64,000 nt of DNA from JASLEW01 sp035544895 (GCA_035544895.1 DASZZM010000016.1:1-64000), one strand, 5' to 3'; positions 1-9,156 are shown, numbered from the stretch's first letter. The notes: generated by a model not told the origin, from the sequence alone. Numbers and translations are program-made.

Positions 1-510
1 GTTCTGGCCGGCGCACAGGCCGCCGAGAATCGACGAGGCCTTGCCGGTCAGCGCGTTCTGCAAGTGGGTGATGAAGACCGCGGGCAGCGGCGGCGGCGGC
101 AGCTGGCCGTTGCAGCTCGCGAAGTTGATGTCTTGCGAGAAAATGCCCTTCGGGCTGATGGTGTCGTTGGGATCCTGCCCGGCCGAGGCGGTCTGCGGCA
201 GGTTGCCGTTGACGATGATGTCGCGCAGGTTGATCGACTGCACGTCATACCCGGTCAGGTAGACGTTGAAGTCGAGCACCGGCACCGACAGGTCCGACCA
301 GAGCACGACGTGGGCCAGGACGGCGGTGGCCGAGGCGTTGTTGATGGAGAACAAGGTGGTCAACCCGTTGGGGTTGTTGAGGTCCACCTCGAAGTACGGC
401 AGCAGCAGAGTCGCTGCCGGAACGGCGTCGGTGGCGCAGATCACCGCAGAGGCCGGCACGGCCAAGGCAAGCAGGCACAGCACCACCAAGCAAACGGTAG
501 CTCGGCTCAT
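1..510 (-). CDS. secreted protein of unknown function, 3' end beyond window
   Basis: The reading frame is open from an ATG at 510 to the window edge, giving the first 170 residues. Residues 1-21 form a clear Sec signal peptide (basic SRAT start, then a Leu/Val/Ala core ending in ASA). The mature part begins with a Cys-containing stretch and a motif LLPYFEVDL, then NNPNGLTTLFSINNAS, which looks like a beta-sandwich protein. A proline run (LPPPPLP) lies near residue 147. A strong ribosome binding site, AAAGGAGG, sits about 6 bases before the ATG, which fixes the start. I do not recognise a named domain; similar secreted proteins are common in Acidobacteriota as far as I recall. The C-terminus is missing because of the window edge, so the true length is unknown. 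Confidence 0.75.
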   Translation of the reverse strand, partial: MSRATVCLVVLCLLALAVPASAVICATDAVPAATLLLPYFEVDLNNPNGLTTLFSINNASATAVLAHVVLWSDLSVPVLDFNVYLTGYDVQSINLRDIIVNGNLPQTASAGQDPNDTISPKGIFSQDINFASCNGQLPPPPLPAVFITHLQNALTGKASSILGGLCAGQN

Positions 511-721
511 CCAAACCCTCCTTTCGTGGTCCGCTCGCACCGCTGCCGGCGGGGCGGAGAAGTGCAGACAGGCTCGCACTGTCGCCCGATGCTCACCGGG
601 TACCAGGCGAGACTGTTACGTGAAGCGATAAGACAGGGAGAGCATACCTCGACTGCCAGGCGCTTTGCAACTGGCCTGCAGGAGGGGGTGCTCGGAGGCG
701 GCCGCGCAGGTCCGGCGGCCG

Positions 722-2521
722 CTACTTGCGGCGGCTCGCCGCCAGCACCCGCTTGCGCAGGCGGAAGGCGGCGGGCGTCACTTCGACCAGCTCGTCTTCC
801 TTGATGAACTCGAGCGCCTGCTCGAGGTTCATGATGCGGGGCGGGATCAGGCGGATGAGGTCGTCCGAACCGGAGGCGCGCAGGTTGGTGAGCTTCTTTT
901 CCTTGGTGATATTGACGTCGAGGTCGTTGCCGCGGGCGTGCTCGCCGACGACCATCCCCTCGTAGACCTCTTCTCCGGGCGACACGAAGAGGACCCCGCG
1001 CGGCTGCAGGTTCTCGATCGCGAAGGCGGTGGCGCGCCCCTCGCGGTCGGCGACCATGGCGCCCGTGGCGCGCTGTTCGATGTCGCCTTGCCAGGGCTCC
1101 CAGCCGGAGAAGAGATGGTTCATGATGCCCGTTCCCTTGGTGTCGGTGAGGAACTCGTTGCGAAAGCCGATCAAGCCGCGCGACGGGACCCGGAACTCCA
1201 TCCCGACGCGGCCCGAACCGTGGTTGGTCATCTTCATCATCCGGCCCCGCCGCGTTCCCATCTCTTGCGTCACGACGCCGATGAACTCCTCCGGACAATC
1301 GATCACCAGCAGCTCCATCGGCTCGTGCTGGCGGCCGCCGATCGAGCGGGTGACCGCCTCGGGCTTGCCCACCGCCATCTCGTAGCCCTCGCGCCGCATC
1401 ATCTCGATCAGGATGGCGAGCTGCAGCTCGCCGCGTCCGGAGACGCGGAAGGCCTCCGGACCGCCGGTCGGCTCGACGCGGATCGATACGTTGACCAGGG
1501 CCTCGCGGTCCAAGCGCTCCTTGAGCTTGCGCGAGGTGACGTGCCGGCCTTCGCGGCCGGCAAAAGGCGAATCGTTGACCGCGAGCACCATGGTGATGGT
1601 CGGCTCGTCGACCTGGATGGGCGGCAGGGGCAGAGGCGAGTCGCGGTCGGACAGCGTCTCGCCGATGCTCACCTCGGCCAGGCCGGCCACCGCCACGATG
1701 TCGCCCGGACCGGCCTCCATGATCTCCACGCGGCGCAGCCCCTCGTAGCCGTAGAGCAGGGCGACCTTGGCCGGCGCAACGCTGCCGTCCAGCCGGCAGA
1801 TCGCAACCTCTTGGGCTTTGCGCAGCCTCCCGTTGAACAGCCGGCCGATGGCCAGGCGCCCCACGTACTCGTCATAGTCGAGCGTGATGATCAGCAATTG
1901 CAACGGCAAGCCGTCGTCATAGACCGGCGGCGGCACGGTGCGCAGGATCTCCTCGAACAGCGGGACGAGCGCCTCGTCGGGACCGTCTGGGGTGCGCCGG
2001 CAGCGGCCCTGGCGGGCATTGCAATAGAGCACGGGAAAGTCGAGCTGGTCCTCGCTGGCGTCGAGATCGATGAAGAGGTCGAACACCTCGTCGAGCACCT
2101 CGGCGATGCGCGCGTCCGGACGGTCGATCTTGTTGATCACGACGATCGGAGTGAGAGCGGCTTCGAGCGCTTTCTTGAGCACGAAGCGCGTCTGCGGCAG
2201 CGGCCCCTCGGAAGCGTCGACCAGGAGCAGGACGCCATCCACCATCTTGAGCGTGCGCTCCACCTCGCCGCCGAAGTCCGCGTGGCCGGGAGTGTCCACG
2301 ATGTTGATCCGCGTCCCGCGGTAGACGATCGAGGTGTTCTTGGCCATGATCGTGATCCCCTTCTCGCGCTCGAGGTCGATCGAGTCCATGACCCGCTCGG
2401 CGACGACTTCGTTGTCGCGGAAGATGCCGCTCTGCCAGAGCATGGCGTCGACCAGGGTCGTCTTGCCGTGGTCGACGTGGGCGATAATGGCCAGGTTACG
2501 GATGTCGTCTCGGGATAGCAT
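722..2521 (-). CDS. typA: translational GTPase TypA/BipA
   Basis: 599 residues, the usual length for TypA, a ribosome-binding GTPase of the EF-G family involved in 50S assembly and stress growth. The G-domain motifs are all present: G1 AHVDHGKTTL near residue 12, a switch I region EREKGITI, G3 DTPGHADFGGEV and G4 NKIDRPD. Domain II follows, and the C-terminal part carries the TypA-typical RGRMMKM and SRGLIGFRNEFLTDTKGTG motifs. The start is uncertain: ATG at 2521 gives MLSRDDIRNLAIIAHVDHG, which fits the family, while an in-frame ATG at 2545 adds eight residues and has a weak GAGG 14 bases upstream. The start lies only 9-33 bases from the divergent gene at 2555, so any promoter must overlap that gene's 5' end. 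Confidence 0.95.
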   Translation of the reverse strand: MLSRDDIRNLAIIAHVDHGKTTLVDAMLWQSGIFRDNEVVAERVMDSIDLEREKGITIMAKNTSIVYRGTRINIVDTPGHADFGGEVERTLKMVDGVLLLVDASEGPLPQTRFVLKKALEAALTPIVVINKIDRPDARIAEVLDEVFDLFIDLDASEDQLDFPVLYCNARQGRCRRTPDGPDEALVPLFEEILRTVPPPVYDDGLPLQLLIITLDYDEYVGRLAIGRLFNGRLRKAQEVAICRLDGSVAPAKVALLYGYEGLRRVEIMEAGPGDIVAVAGLAEVSIGETLSDRDSPLPLPPIQVDEPTITMVLAVNDSPFAGREGRHVTSRKLKERLDREALVNVSIRVEPTGGPEAFRVSGRGELQLAILIEMMRREGYEMAVGKPEAVTRSIGGRQHEPMELLVIDCPEEFIGVVTQEMGTRRGRMMKMTNHGSGRVGMEFRVPSRGLIGFRNEFLTDTKGTGIMNHLFSGWEPWQGDIEQRATGAMVADREGRATAFAIENLQPRGVLFVSPGEEVYEGMVVGEHARGNDLDVNITKEKKLTNLRASGSDDLIRLIPPRIMNLEQALEFIKEDELVEVTPAAFRLRKRVLAASRRK

Positions 2522-2554
2522 GCGAAGGGCGCCGGAGGATACCATACTGATCGA

Positions 2555-4075
2555 ATGAACCTCGCGCCCAGGCCTGGCAGGAATTGGGGACCGGCCGGGC
2601 GCCGCGCCGCGGTCCGTGGCCTGCTGCTCGCCGCGCTCGCCGGAGCGCGACCGTCCCCTGCCGTGCCCGGCGCGGGCGCCCCCGGCGCCCTGGAGTCGCC
2701 CGCGCAGCTTTCCCGCGGCGAGCTGGTGACCAGGGTCGCGTGTGCGGCGAGCTCGGAGCAGAGCTACGCGCTCTATCTCCCCGCCAGTTATCGCCCGGAC
2801 CGCTCCTGGCCGATCCTCTACGCCTTCGACGCGCGCGGCAGGGCGCTCGTGCCGGCCGCCCTGTTCCGTTCCGGCGCCGAGCGCTTCGGTTACATCGTGG
2901 CGAGCTCGTACAACTCGGCGAGCGACGGACCGCTCGAGCCGAACCTCGAGGCGATGCGGGCGATGTGGAACGACACCCACTCGCGCCTGACGATCGACGA
3001 CCGCCGGGTCTATGCCGCGGGCTTCTCCGGCACCGTGCGGTCGGCGTGCGTGATGGCCATGCTGGCGCCGGGCACGATCGCCGGCATCATCGGCGCCGGC
3101 GCGGGCTTCCCCTTCGACCGGCCTCCGGCCAGAGACACCTCCTTTGCCTTCTTCGGTACGGTCGGCGGCCGCGACTTCAACTACTACGAAATGGTCGATC
3201 TCGATGCCGCTTTGACCGCGCTGGGGCTGCCCCACCGCATCGAGCAGTTCGACGGCGGCCACCAGTGGCCGCCGGAAGCCCTGGCCAGCCTCGCTCTCGG
3301 CTGGATGGATCTGCAGGCGCAAAAGGCAGGGAGGATGCCCGCCGACCCCGCCCTGGTCACGGCGTCGTGGCGGCGCGATCTCGAGGCGGCGCGGGCGCTG
3401 GCGGCCGCGGACAAGCTGCTGCCGGCGTTTCACGCCTGGTCGCAGCTCGCCGCCGATTTCGCCGGGATTGCCGCGACGGCGGCAAGCGAGGCCGAGCGCG
3501 CGGAGGCCGCCGGCCAGCTCTCCGCCCTGCAACGCTCGGACAGGCTGCGGCGCGCGCTGCGCCAGCGAGAGGAGCGCAACCGGCGCGACAAGGAGTACGT
3601 GGCGCGGGCGCAGAAGGTGCTGGCCGGAGGTGCACCGGGTGGAGACCCGGGCGACGTGGGCAAGGCGTTGACCGAGCTGCGCATCGCCGAGCTCAAGCGC
3701 AAGGCGCAGGCGGCCGCCGATCCGGAGGATCGCCTGTCGGCCCAGCGGCTGCTGTCGACCGTCCAGGTCCAGACTTCGTTCTACCTGCCGCAACTGTTCT
3801 TGTCGCGCCAGGAATACGACCGCGCCATCTTCAGCCTCTCGATCGCGGGCGAGATCGCGCCGGACGACCCCTGGGTCTGGTACCAGCTTGCCGCCGCCCA
3901 CGCCCGCAAGGGCAACCCGAAACGGGCGCTCGCGCTGCTCAAGCGGGCGGTGGACACCGGCTGGACGGACCGTGCGCGGCTCGAGGGTGATCCCGCCTTC
4001 GCGCCGCTGCGCGGCGAGGAAGGGTTCCGCAAGCTGATCGCCGGGCTGGCCGCACAGCCTGCCAGCCCATCTTGA
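2555..4075 (+). CDS. secreted esterase-like alpha/beta hydrolase with C-terminal TPR-like region
   Basis: 506 residues. The N-terminus is basic then hydrophobic (RRAAVRGLLLAALAGA) and looks like an export signal. Residues about 65-270 resemble the alpha/beta hydrolase fold of the phospholipase/esterase group: LYLPASYRPDRSWPILYAFDARG, then AAGFSGTVRSACVMAM. Here the nucleophile elbow reads G-F-S-G-T, so the last Gly of GxSxG is replaced by Thr. A later GGHQWPPEAL supplies a plausible catalytic His. The rest is helical and Glu/Arg-rich, ending in a TPR-like pair (IAPDDPWVWYQLAAAHARKGNPKRALALLKRAV). It lies 30 bases before two AcvB-like hydrolases on the same strand, so a hydrolase operon is likely. 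Substrate unknown. GGAGG lies about 14 bases before the ATG, rather far. Confidence 0.7.
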   Translation: MNLAPRPGRNWGPAGRRAAVRGLLLAALAGARPSPAVPGAGAPGALESPAQLSRGELVTRVACAASSEQSYALYLPASYRPDRSWPILYAFDARGRALVPAALFRSGAERFGYIVASSYNSASDGPLEPNLEAMRAMWNDTHSRLTIDDRRVYAAGFSGTVRSACVMAMLAPGTIAGIIGAGAGFPFDRPPARDTSFAFFGTVGGRDFNYYEMVDLDAALTALGLPHRIEQFDGGHQWPPEALASLALGWMDLQAQKAGRMPADPALVTASWRRDLEAARALAAADKLLPAFHAWSQLAADFAGIAATAASEAERAEAAGQLSALQRSDRLRRALRQREERNRRDKEYVARAQKVLAGGAPGGDPGDVGKALTELRIAELKRKAQAAADPEDRLSAQRLLSTVQVQTSFYLPQLFLSRQEYDRAIFSLSIAGEIAPDDPWVWYQLAAAHARKGNPKRALALLKRAVDTGWTDRARLEGDPAFAPLRGEEGFRKLIAGLAAQPASPS

Positions 4076-4105
4076 GCTGCATGGATCTTGCTTCCTCCAG
4101 ACGAC

Positions 4106-5677
4106 ATGAAGCGACGAGGAACGGCAAGAGCGACCGTCAGGCCGGCGCGGTGGTTGGCATGTCCGCTCGCGCTGCTGCTCTGCGCCGGGGGCGCCGGGGC
4201 AGGAGCCGCCAGCGCGGGCCGGTCCGCGTCGCAGCCCGCGGAGACCCTGACCTTTGGCCGCCTTGGAGAGGTGGCGATCTACCGGCAGACGCCGCACCCG
4301 CGCAACGTCGTCCTCTTCTTCTCGGGGGACGGTGGCTGGAACAAGGGGGTCGTCGACATGGCGAGGACCCTCTCGGGCATGGACGCGGTGGTGGTCGGCA
4401 TCAACCTGCCCCGCTACGTCAAGAAGCTCGCCGCGACGGCGGAGGCCTGCTCGTACCCGGCTTCGGACCTGGAGCTGCTGAGCAAATACGTGCAGAAGAA
4501 GCTCGGTTTCCCGGAGTACGTGCCACCGGTGCTGGTCGGTTATTCGTCGGGTGCCACCTTGGCATACGCGGCCCTGGTGCAGGCGCCGCCCAACACGTTC
4601 CGCGGCGCCATCAGCATGGGTTTCTGTCCGGACCTGCCGCTGCAGCGTCCGCTGTGCGCCGGCCATGGCCTGACCTGGGGCCCGGGGCCGAAGGGCAAGG
4701 GATACAGCTTCAAGCCGGCCACGACCCTCGAGCAGCCTTGGATCGCCTTCCAGGGGGAGGCCGACCAGGTCTGCTTTCCCAAGGAAGTCGAGGCCTACGC
4801 GCGGCAGGTCAAGAACGCCGAGACCGTGATGCTGCCCAAGGTGGGGCACGGCTTCTCGGTGCCGGCCAACTGGGAACCGCAGTTCAAGCAGGCCTTCGCC
4901 CGCCTGGCCGTGCCGGAGCAGGGCGGCGCCGCTGGCGCCCGGACGGCCGCGCCGCGGGCACCTGCCGCCGCCGAGGCGCCGGCCACGGCGCCGGGCAAGC
5001 AGGCCGCGGCGCCTCCGGGGTCCGCGGCGCCATCGGTCTCCGGCCTGCCGCTCGTCGAGATCCCGCCGAAGGCTCCCGGCGACCTCCTCGCGGTCATCGT
5101 CTCGGGGGACGGCGGCTGGGCGGGCCTCGACCGCGAGGTCGCCAAGGACCTCTCCGACAAGGGTATTCCGGTCGTCGGCCTCAACTCGCTCCAGTACTTC
5201 TGGACGGCCCGGACTCCCGAGGGCGCCGCGGCGGATCTCGAGCGCATCGTGCGTCACTACATGGCGGCCTGGAACCGCCGCCAGCTCCTGCTCATCGGCT
5301 ATTCGCTCGGCGCCGACGTCCTTCCGTTCATGGCCGACCGCCTGCCGCCGGACCTGCTCGGCCAGGTGCGCCTGATCGCGTTGATGGGTCCGGGCCGCAT
5401 GGCCAGCTTCGAGTTCCATCTCAGCGACTGGCTGGGGGGAAGCGGCGGGGACCGGCCGGTCCTGCCCGAGGTGGCAAAGCTGCGCGGCAAGCCGCTTCTC
5501 TGCCTCTACGGCGACCAGGAGCGAGACAGCCTCTGTACCCAGCTCGGGGACCTGGGCAAAGCCGTCGCCTTCCACGGCAAACATCACCTGGGGGGCGACT
5601 ACGGGACGGTGGCCGAGCGGATCTTGCAAGAGGTCCAGCCAGCCGCCGCACGCAACCGGCCGGGCGGCCGGCGGTGA
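4106..5677 (+). CDS. AcvB/VirJ-family double-domain alpha/beta hydrolase (copy 1)
   Basis: 523 residues with an N-terminal hydrophobic export signal (LACPLALLLCAGGAGAGA) and two VirJ-type hydrolase domains. Both domains have the family start motif SGDGGW, at about residues 74 and 333. Nucleophile elbows are GYSSG near residue 147 and GYSLG near residue 400. Probable His are in VGHGF (domain 1) and KHHLGGDY near residue 494. A Pro/Ala-rich linker joins the domains. Family knowledge: AcvB of Agrobacterium is a periplasmic protein of this architecture linked to hydrolysis of lysyl-phosphatidylglycerol, and the shorter VirJ matches one domain. Function here by analogy only. I chose ATG 4106; TTG at 4088 is an alternative. 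The stop overlaps the GTG start of copy 2 (GTGA), so the two are translationally coupled. Confidence 0.85.
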   Translation: MKRRGTARATVRPARWLACPLALLLCAGGAGAGAASAGRSASQPAETLTFGRLGEVAIYRQTPHPRNVVLFFSGDGGWNKGVVDMARTLSGMDAVVVGINLPRYVKKLAATAEACSYPASDLELLSKYVQKKLGFPEYVPPVLVGYSSGATLAYAALVQAPPNTFRGAISMGFCPDLPLQRPLCAGHGLTWGPGPKGKGYSFKPATTLEQPWIAFQGEADQVCFPKEVEAYARQVKNAETVMLPKVGHGFSVPANWEPQFKQAFARLAVPEQGGAAGARTAAPRAPAAAEAPATAPGKQAAAPPGSAAPSVSGLPLVEIPPKAPGDLLAVIVSGDGGWAGLDREVAKDLSDKGIPVVGLNSLQYFWTARTPEGAAADLERIVRHYMAAWNRRQLLLIGYSLGADVLPFMADRLPPDLLGQVRLIALMGPGRMASFEFHLSDWLGGSGGDRPVLPEVAKLRGKPLLCLYGDQERDSLCTQLGDLGKAVAFHGKHHLGGDYGTVAERILQEVQPAAARNRPGGRR

Positions 5678-7278
5678 AAGGCCGCGAAGGGATAGGGCTG
5701 CTCGGTTTCCTGCTGGCCGCGGCCGTCGTCACGACACCCGCGGCGGCCACGAGCGCGGCAGCGGCGGCAGCCGTCGCGGCCGTCGCAGGCTGGGCCGGAA
5801 AGGCGCCGGCGGGGGTCGCGGCGGAGAGCCAGAGCTATGGCCGCTTCGGCAGGGTTGCCATCTACCGGCGGTCTCCGCACCCGCACAACGTCGTGGTGCT
5901 CGTCTCCGGCGAGACCGGCCTCGATCGCCAGGCCGCAGCGCTGGCGCAGAGCCTGTCGGCGCTCGACACCCTGGTCGTCGAGCTCGACCTTGCCTATTAC
6001 TTGAGAAAGTCCAACCGCTCGCAGGCGGATTGCGCCTATCCGGCCGGCGACCTCGAGATGCTGAGCAAGATGGTGCAGCTCAAGCTCGGCCGGCCACACT
6101 ACACTCCCCCGGTCTTGGCCGGGTTGGGCTCCGGAGGCACGCTCGTCTACGCCGCCCTGGCACAGGCGCCCACCGGCACGTTCCTCGGTGCCATCAGCTT
6201 CGGCTTCTGTCCGGACCTGGCGATCAACCATCCATTCTGCGCCGGGCGAGGCCTGGTCTCGAAGGCGGCGGCGGCCGGCCAGAGCGTCCAGGTCCAACCC
6301 GCCGCCAGCCTTCCGGAGCCCTGGATCGTGGTGCAAGGGGAGGCCAGCCCGCGGTGCACACCGCAATCCGTCCAGGACTTCACCCGGCGGGTGCAAGGGG
6401 CGGTGCTGGTCCCGGCGCCCGCGCCGAGGCGCCCCGCGGCGGCGGCGCAGCGCTTGAGCTCGCCGGCCAAGCAGTCCCTGCTGCGCGTGCTCAACGCGGC
6501 CGACCTGGCGCGCGTCCCCGAGACGCCGGTGCGCAAATCGCTTCCCGACCTGCCGCTGCTCGAGCTGCCGGTGCCGGGCGCGACGGTCGACACCCTGGCG
6601 GTGATCGTTTCGGGCGACGGAGGCTGGGCCGGACTCGACCGCGACCTTGCCCGGGTCCTGGCCGAGAAGGGTGTGCCGGTGGTCGGCCTCAACTCGCTGC
6701 AGTACTTCTGGACGCCGCGCAATCCCGACGGCGCCGCGGCCGACCTCGAGCGCATCCTGCGCACCTACCTGGCGGCCTGGAACCGGCAGAAGGCGCTGCT
6801 GATCGGCTACTCGCTGGGGGCCGAGGTCCTGCCCTTCATGGCCAACCGGCTGCCGGCCGACCTGCTCGACCGGGTACGCCTGGTCGCGCTGCTCGGACCG
6901 AACCGCACGACGAGCTTCGAGTTCAGGCTGAGCGAGTGGCTGGGCCATGGGGGCGGCGAGGAGCGCCCGGTGCTGCCCGAGGTCGCCAAGCTCAAGCCGC
7001 GACAGGTCTTCTGCCTGTATGGCGGCGGCGAGAAGGAGGAGAGCCTGTGTCCCCTTCTAGGCCAGGCGGGGGTGGCCGTCGAGCTCCCGGGAGCCCACTA
7101 CCTGGGCGGCGACTACCGGGCAGTGGCCGATGCCGTCATCGCCCACGCCGTCAACAACGAGCCGCCGGCCCCGGCCGCCGCGCCGGCTCCATCGCCGCCC
7201 CCTGCGACCGCGCCGGCTCCATCGTCGCCCCCGGCCGCGGCAGGCCCGCCACCTCCCAACGGCCCGCCGAGCCGGTGA
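5674..7278 (+). CDS. AcvB/VirJ-family protein (copy 2) with degenerate N-terminal domain
   Basis: 534 residues from a GTG that overlaps the stop of copy 1. It has a hydrophobic signal (LLGFLLAAAVVTTPAAA) and the same two-domain plan as copy 1. The C-terminal domain is intact: SGDGGWAGLDRDLA, GYSLG with Ser near residue 380, and AHYLGGDYRAV with the His. The N-terminal domain has lost its chemistry. SGDGGW has become SGETGL, the elbow reads GLGSG with Gly-152 in place of Ser, and the His region of copy 1 is replaced by an Ala/Pro/Arg stretch. The protein ends in a low-complexity Pro/Ala tail encoded by a short imperfect tandem repeat at about 7185-7245. This looks like a tandem duplication in which one domain became non-catalytic, perhaps binding only (inference). 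Confidence 0.82.
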   Translation: MKGREGIGLLGFLLAAAVVTTPAAATSAAAAAAVAAVAGWAGKAPAGVAAESQSYGRFGRVAIYRRSPHPHNVVVLVSGETGLDRQAAALAQSLSALDTLVVELDLAYYLRKSNRSQADCAYPAGDLEMLSKMVQLKLGRPHYTPPVLAGLGSGGTLVYAALAQAPTGTFLGAISFGFCPDLAINHPFCAGRGLVSKAAAAGQSVQVQPAASLPEPWIVVQGEASPRCTPQSVQDFTRRVQGAVLVPAPAPRRPAAAAQRLSSPAKQSLLRVLNAADLARVPETPVRKSLPDLPLLELPVPGATVDTLAVIVSGDGGWAGLDRDLARVLAEKGVPVVGLNSLQYFWTPRNPDGAAADLERILRTYLAAWNRQKALLIGYSLGAEVLPFMANRLPADLLDRVRLVALLGPNRTTSFEFRLSEWLGHGGGEERPVLPEVAKLKPRQVFCLYGGGEKEESLCPLLGQAGVAVELPGAHYLGGDYRAVADAVIAHAVNNEPPAPAAAPAPSPPPATAPAPSSPPAAAGPPPPNGPPSR

Positions 7279-7363
7279 GTCTCGCCGCCGGGCCATGGCC
7301 GCAACGGGAAGGGCCGCCCCGCCAGCTTGACACCCCAGGCACTGCTTCCCTACCGTTGGCGCC

Positions 7364-8854
7364 ATGAAAGAGGACCTGGCGCCGGCCGATTTCATCTCGC
7401 CGCTCGACTCTCGCTACTACGGCGCAGAGGAAGAGGTTTTCACCGCGCTTCACCCCTATCTTTCCGAAGAGGCCGTGCTTCGTTACCAGGTGGAAGTGGA
7501 GCGCGCCCTCCTGGCGGAGCTCGAAGAAGAGCGAGTGGCCCCGTCCGGTTCCTCGCGGCTCCTCGCCGAAGCGCTGCGCCGGAATCCAGTGACGCCGGCG
7601 GAGGTGTACGCCGAAGAGGAGAGAATCCACCACAACATCCGTGCCCTGGTCAATTGCATCCGCGGGCGCCTTCCCGAGGCGAACAGGCCCTACGTGCATC
7701 TGTTCGTCACCTCGAACGACATCATGGATACGGCGCGCGCTCTCGCCTTTCGCGACGTGGCGCGACAGGTGCTCCTCCCCGATCTGCACGAGCTCGTGGG
7801 GGTCATCGTGGCGGTCGCCCGGCAGCACGGCGCGACACCTCAGATCGGCAGGACGCACGGACGCCATGCGGTTCCGCTCACGCTCGGCTACTGGCTGGCA
7901 AACTATGTCGACCGGCTCGGCCAGAGGATCGAATTCATCGTCGCGAGCGCCGAGAATCTACGAGGGATGATCTCGGGGGCGGTGGGAGCCCACAATTCCT
8001 TCGCGCTGAAGTGGCCCGATGACCCCGCTCTCCTCGAGCTGCGTGTGCTGCGCCGGCTTGGACTCAGGCCTTCCGATGGCTCGGTTTCGACGCAGATCAT
8101 CCAGCCGGAGTATGTGACCGACTTCGCGCACGCGCTGGTCTCGACGTTTTCGGTCCTTGCCAACCTGGCGGACGACTATCGTCACCTTATGCGCAGCGAG
8201 ATCGACGAGATCGGCGAGACCACGACCGCCAATCGGGTGGGGTCGTCGACGATGCCGCACAAGGTCAACCCGAAGAATTTCGAGAATGTAAAGAGTTTGT
8301 GGAAAGCCTTCATGCCTCGCATGTCGACCGTCTACATGGATCAGATCAGCGAACATCAGCGCGATCTGACGAATAGCGCGAGTTATCGCTTTCTCAACGA
8401 GTTGGTCGCGGGTTTCGATTATGCCGTGCGGCGAATGCGCAAGGCGATCTCAGGAACCACGGTCAATCCAGAAGCGCTGCGGCGAAACTTGGCCGCCGGA
8501 GAGCAATGGACGGTCGCCGAGCCCTTGTACATCAGCCTCGCGCTGGCCGGCCAGGAGGATGGGTACGAGATTTCCAGAGAGGCGGTAAAGAGAGCCCAGG
8601 ATCTCGACCTGGGGTTGCTGGATTACCTGCAGACGCCCGAGGGCAGTGCGATCATCGATCGGTTGCCCGCGGAATTTCAGCGCGCGGTGCTCGATCCCGG
8701 GCGATACCTCGGGGATGCGGTGCCGCGGACGAAGACCGTGTGCGACGACTGGTGGGGTTCCGGCGGCGAGGCCGGCCGCATAAACCCTCTAAGCCTCCTG
8801 ACGGCCCGTCTTGCCCGCCCCAGCGAGGACAGGCTCATTGCCGCTTCGGCCTAG
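7364..8854 (+). CDS. purB: adenylosuccinate lyase
   Basis: 496 residues. It catalyses two fumarate-releasing steps of purine synthesis (SAICAR to AICAR and adenylosuccinate to AMP) in the cytosol. Near the N-terminus SPLDSRYYG matches the PurB start motif. GRTHGRHAVPL at about residue 160 carries the catalytic His. The superfamily signature loop GSSTMPHKVNPKNFENV lies at about residues 293-309. Argininosuccinate lyase and fumarase share the last motif, but the SPLDSRY start and EISEHQRDLTNSASYRFL favour PurB of the longer eukaryote-like subgroup. No clear ribosome binding site precedes the ATG. Its 3' end overlaps the convergent gene at 8851-9156 by four bases. It is not clustered with other purine genes in view. 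Confidence 0.9.
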   Translation: MKEDLAPADFISPLDSRYYGAEEEVFTALHPYLSEEAVLRYQVEVERALLAELEEERVAPSGSSRLLAEALRRNPVTPAEVYAEEERIHHNIRALVNCIRGRLPEANRPYVHLFVTSNDIMDTARALAFRDVARQVLLPDLHELVGVIVAVARQHGATPQIGRTHGRHAVPLTLGYWLANYVDRLGQRIEFIVASAENLRGMISGAVGAHNSFALKWPDDPALLELRVLRRLGLRPSDGSVSTQIIQPEYVTDFAHALVSTFSVLANLADDYRHLMRSEIDEIGETTTANRVGSSTMPHKVNPKNFENVKSLWKAFMPRMSTVYMDQISEHQRDLTNSASYRFLNELVAGFDYAVRRMRKAISGTTVNPEALRRNLAAGEQWTVAEPLYISLALAGQEDGYEISREAVKRAQDLDLGLLDYLQTPEGSAIIDRLPAEFQRAVLDPGRYLGDAVPRTKTVCDDWWGSGGEAGRINPLSLLTARLARPSEDRLIAASA

Positions 8855-9156
8855 CCATGGGGCTCGGGCGGGGGCGGCTCTTCCATGCCGACCGAGAACA
8901 TGCGCTCGAGGTTGTAGCGGGAGTAGGCACGGAAGGCGATCAGGGTCTCCGTCCTGACGATGCCTTCGATCTTCAGCATCCGGTTGGTCACGGCCGTGGC
9001 GATCTCCTCGTTCTCCCGCACCCGCGCGATCGCCACCAGGTCGTACTGGCCGGCCACCGAGTAGACCTCGGTGATGCCCGGCATCTCGACCAGGCTCGCG
9101 GCCACTTCGTTGATCTTCGACTTCTCGACCACCATCAAGATCACGGCGCTGACCAT
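8851..9156 (-). CDS. stand-alone Lrp/AsnC ligand-binding (RAM) domain protein
   Basis: 101 residues, matching only the C-terminal effector-binding half of Lrp/AsnC regulators. There is a beta-alpha-beta-beta-alpha-beta pattern with SAVILMVVEKSKINEVAASL, then MPGITEVYSVAGQYDLVAIARV and IEGIVRTETLIAFRAYS. No helix-turn-helix is present and there is no room for one upstream. Such single-domain proteins oligomerise and bind amino acids or similar small ligands in other bacteria and archaea; their partners are mostly unknown. The C-terminus ends in a Pro/Glu-rich tail. It is convergent with purB (four-base overlap) and divergent from the M20 peptidase, so it is probably a single-gene transcript. 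Confidence 0.85.
   Translation of the reverse strand: MVSAVILMVVEKSKINEVAASLVEMPGITEVYSVAGQYDLVAIARVRENEEIATAVTNRMLKIEGIVRTETLIAFRAYSRYNLERMFSVGMEEPPPPEPHG

Noticed and set aside
2522..5629. Minus-strand frame running open for another 3 kb upstream of typA, making a 1600-codon ORF
   Set aside because: The part upstream of about 2545 is antisense to the hydrolase genes, has Arg/Pro/Gly-biased nonsense composition and no homology; it is an effect of high GC.
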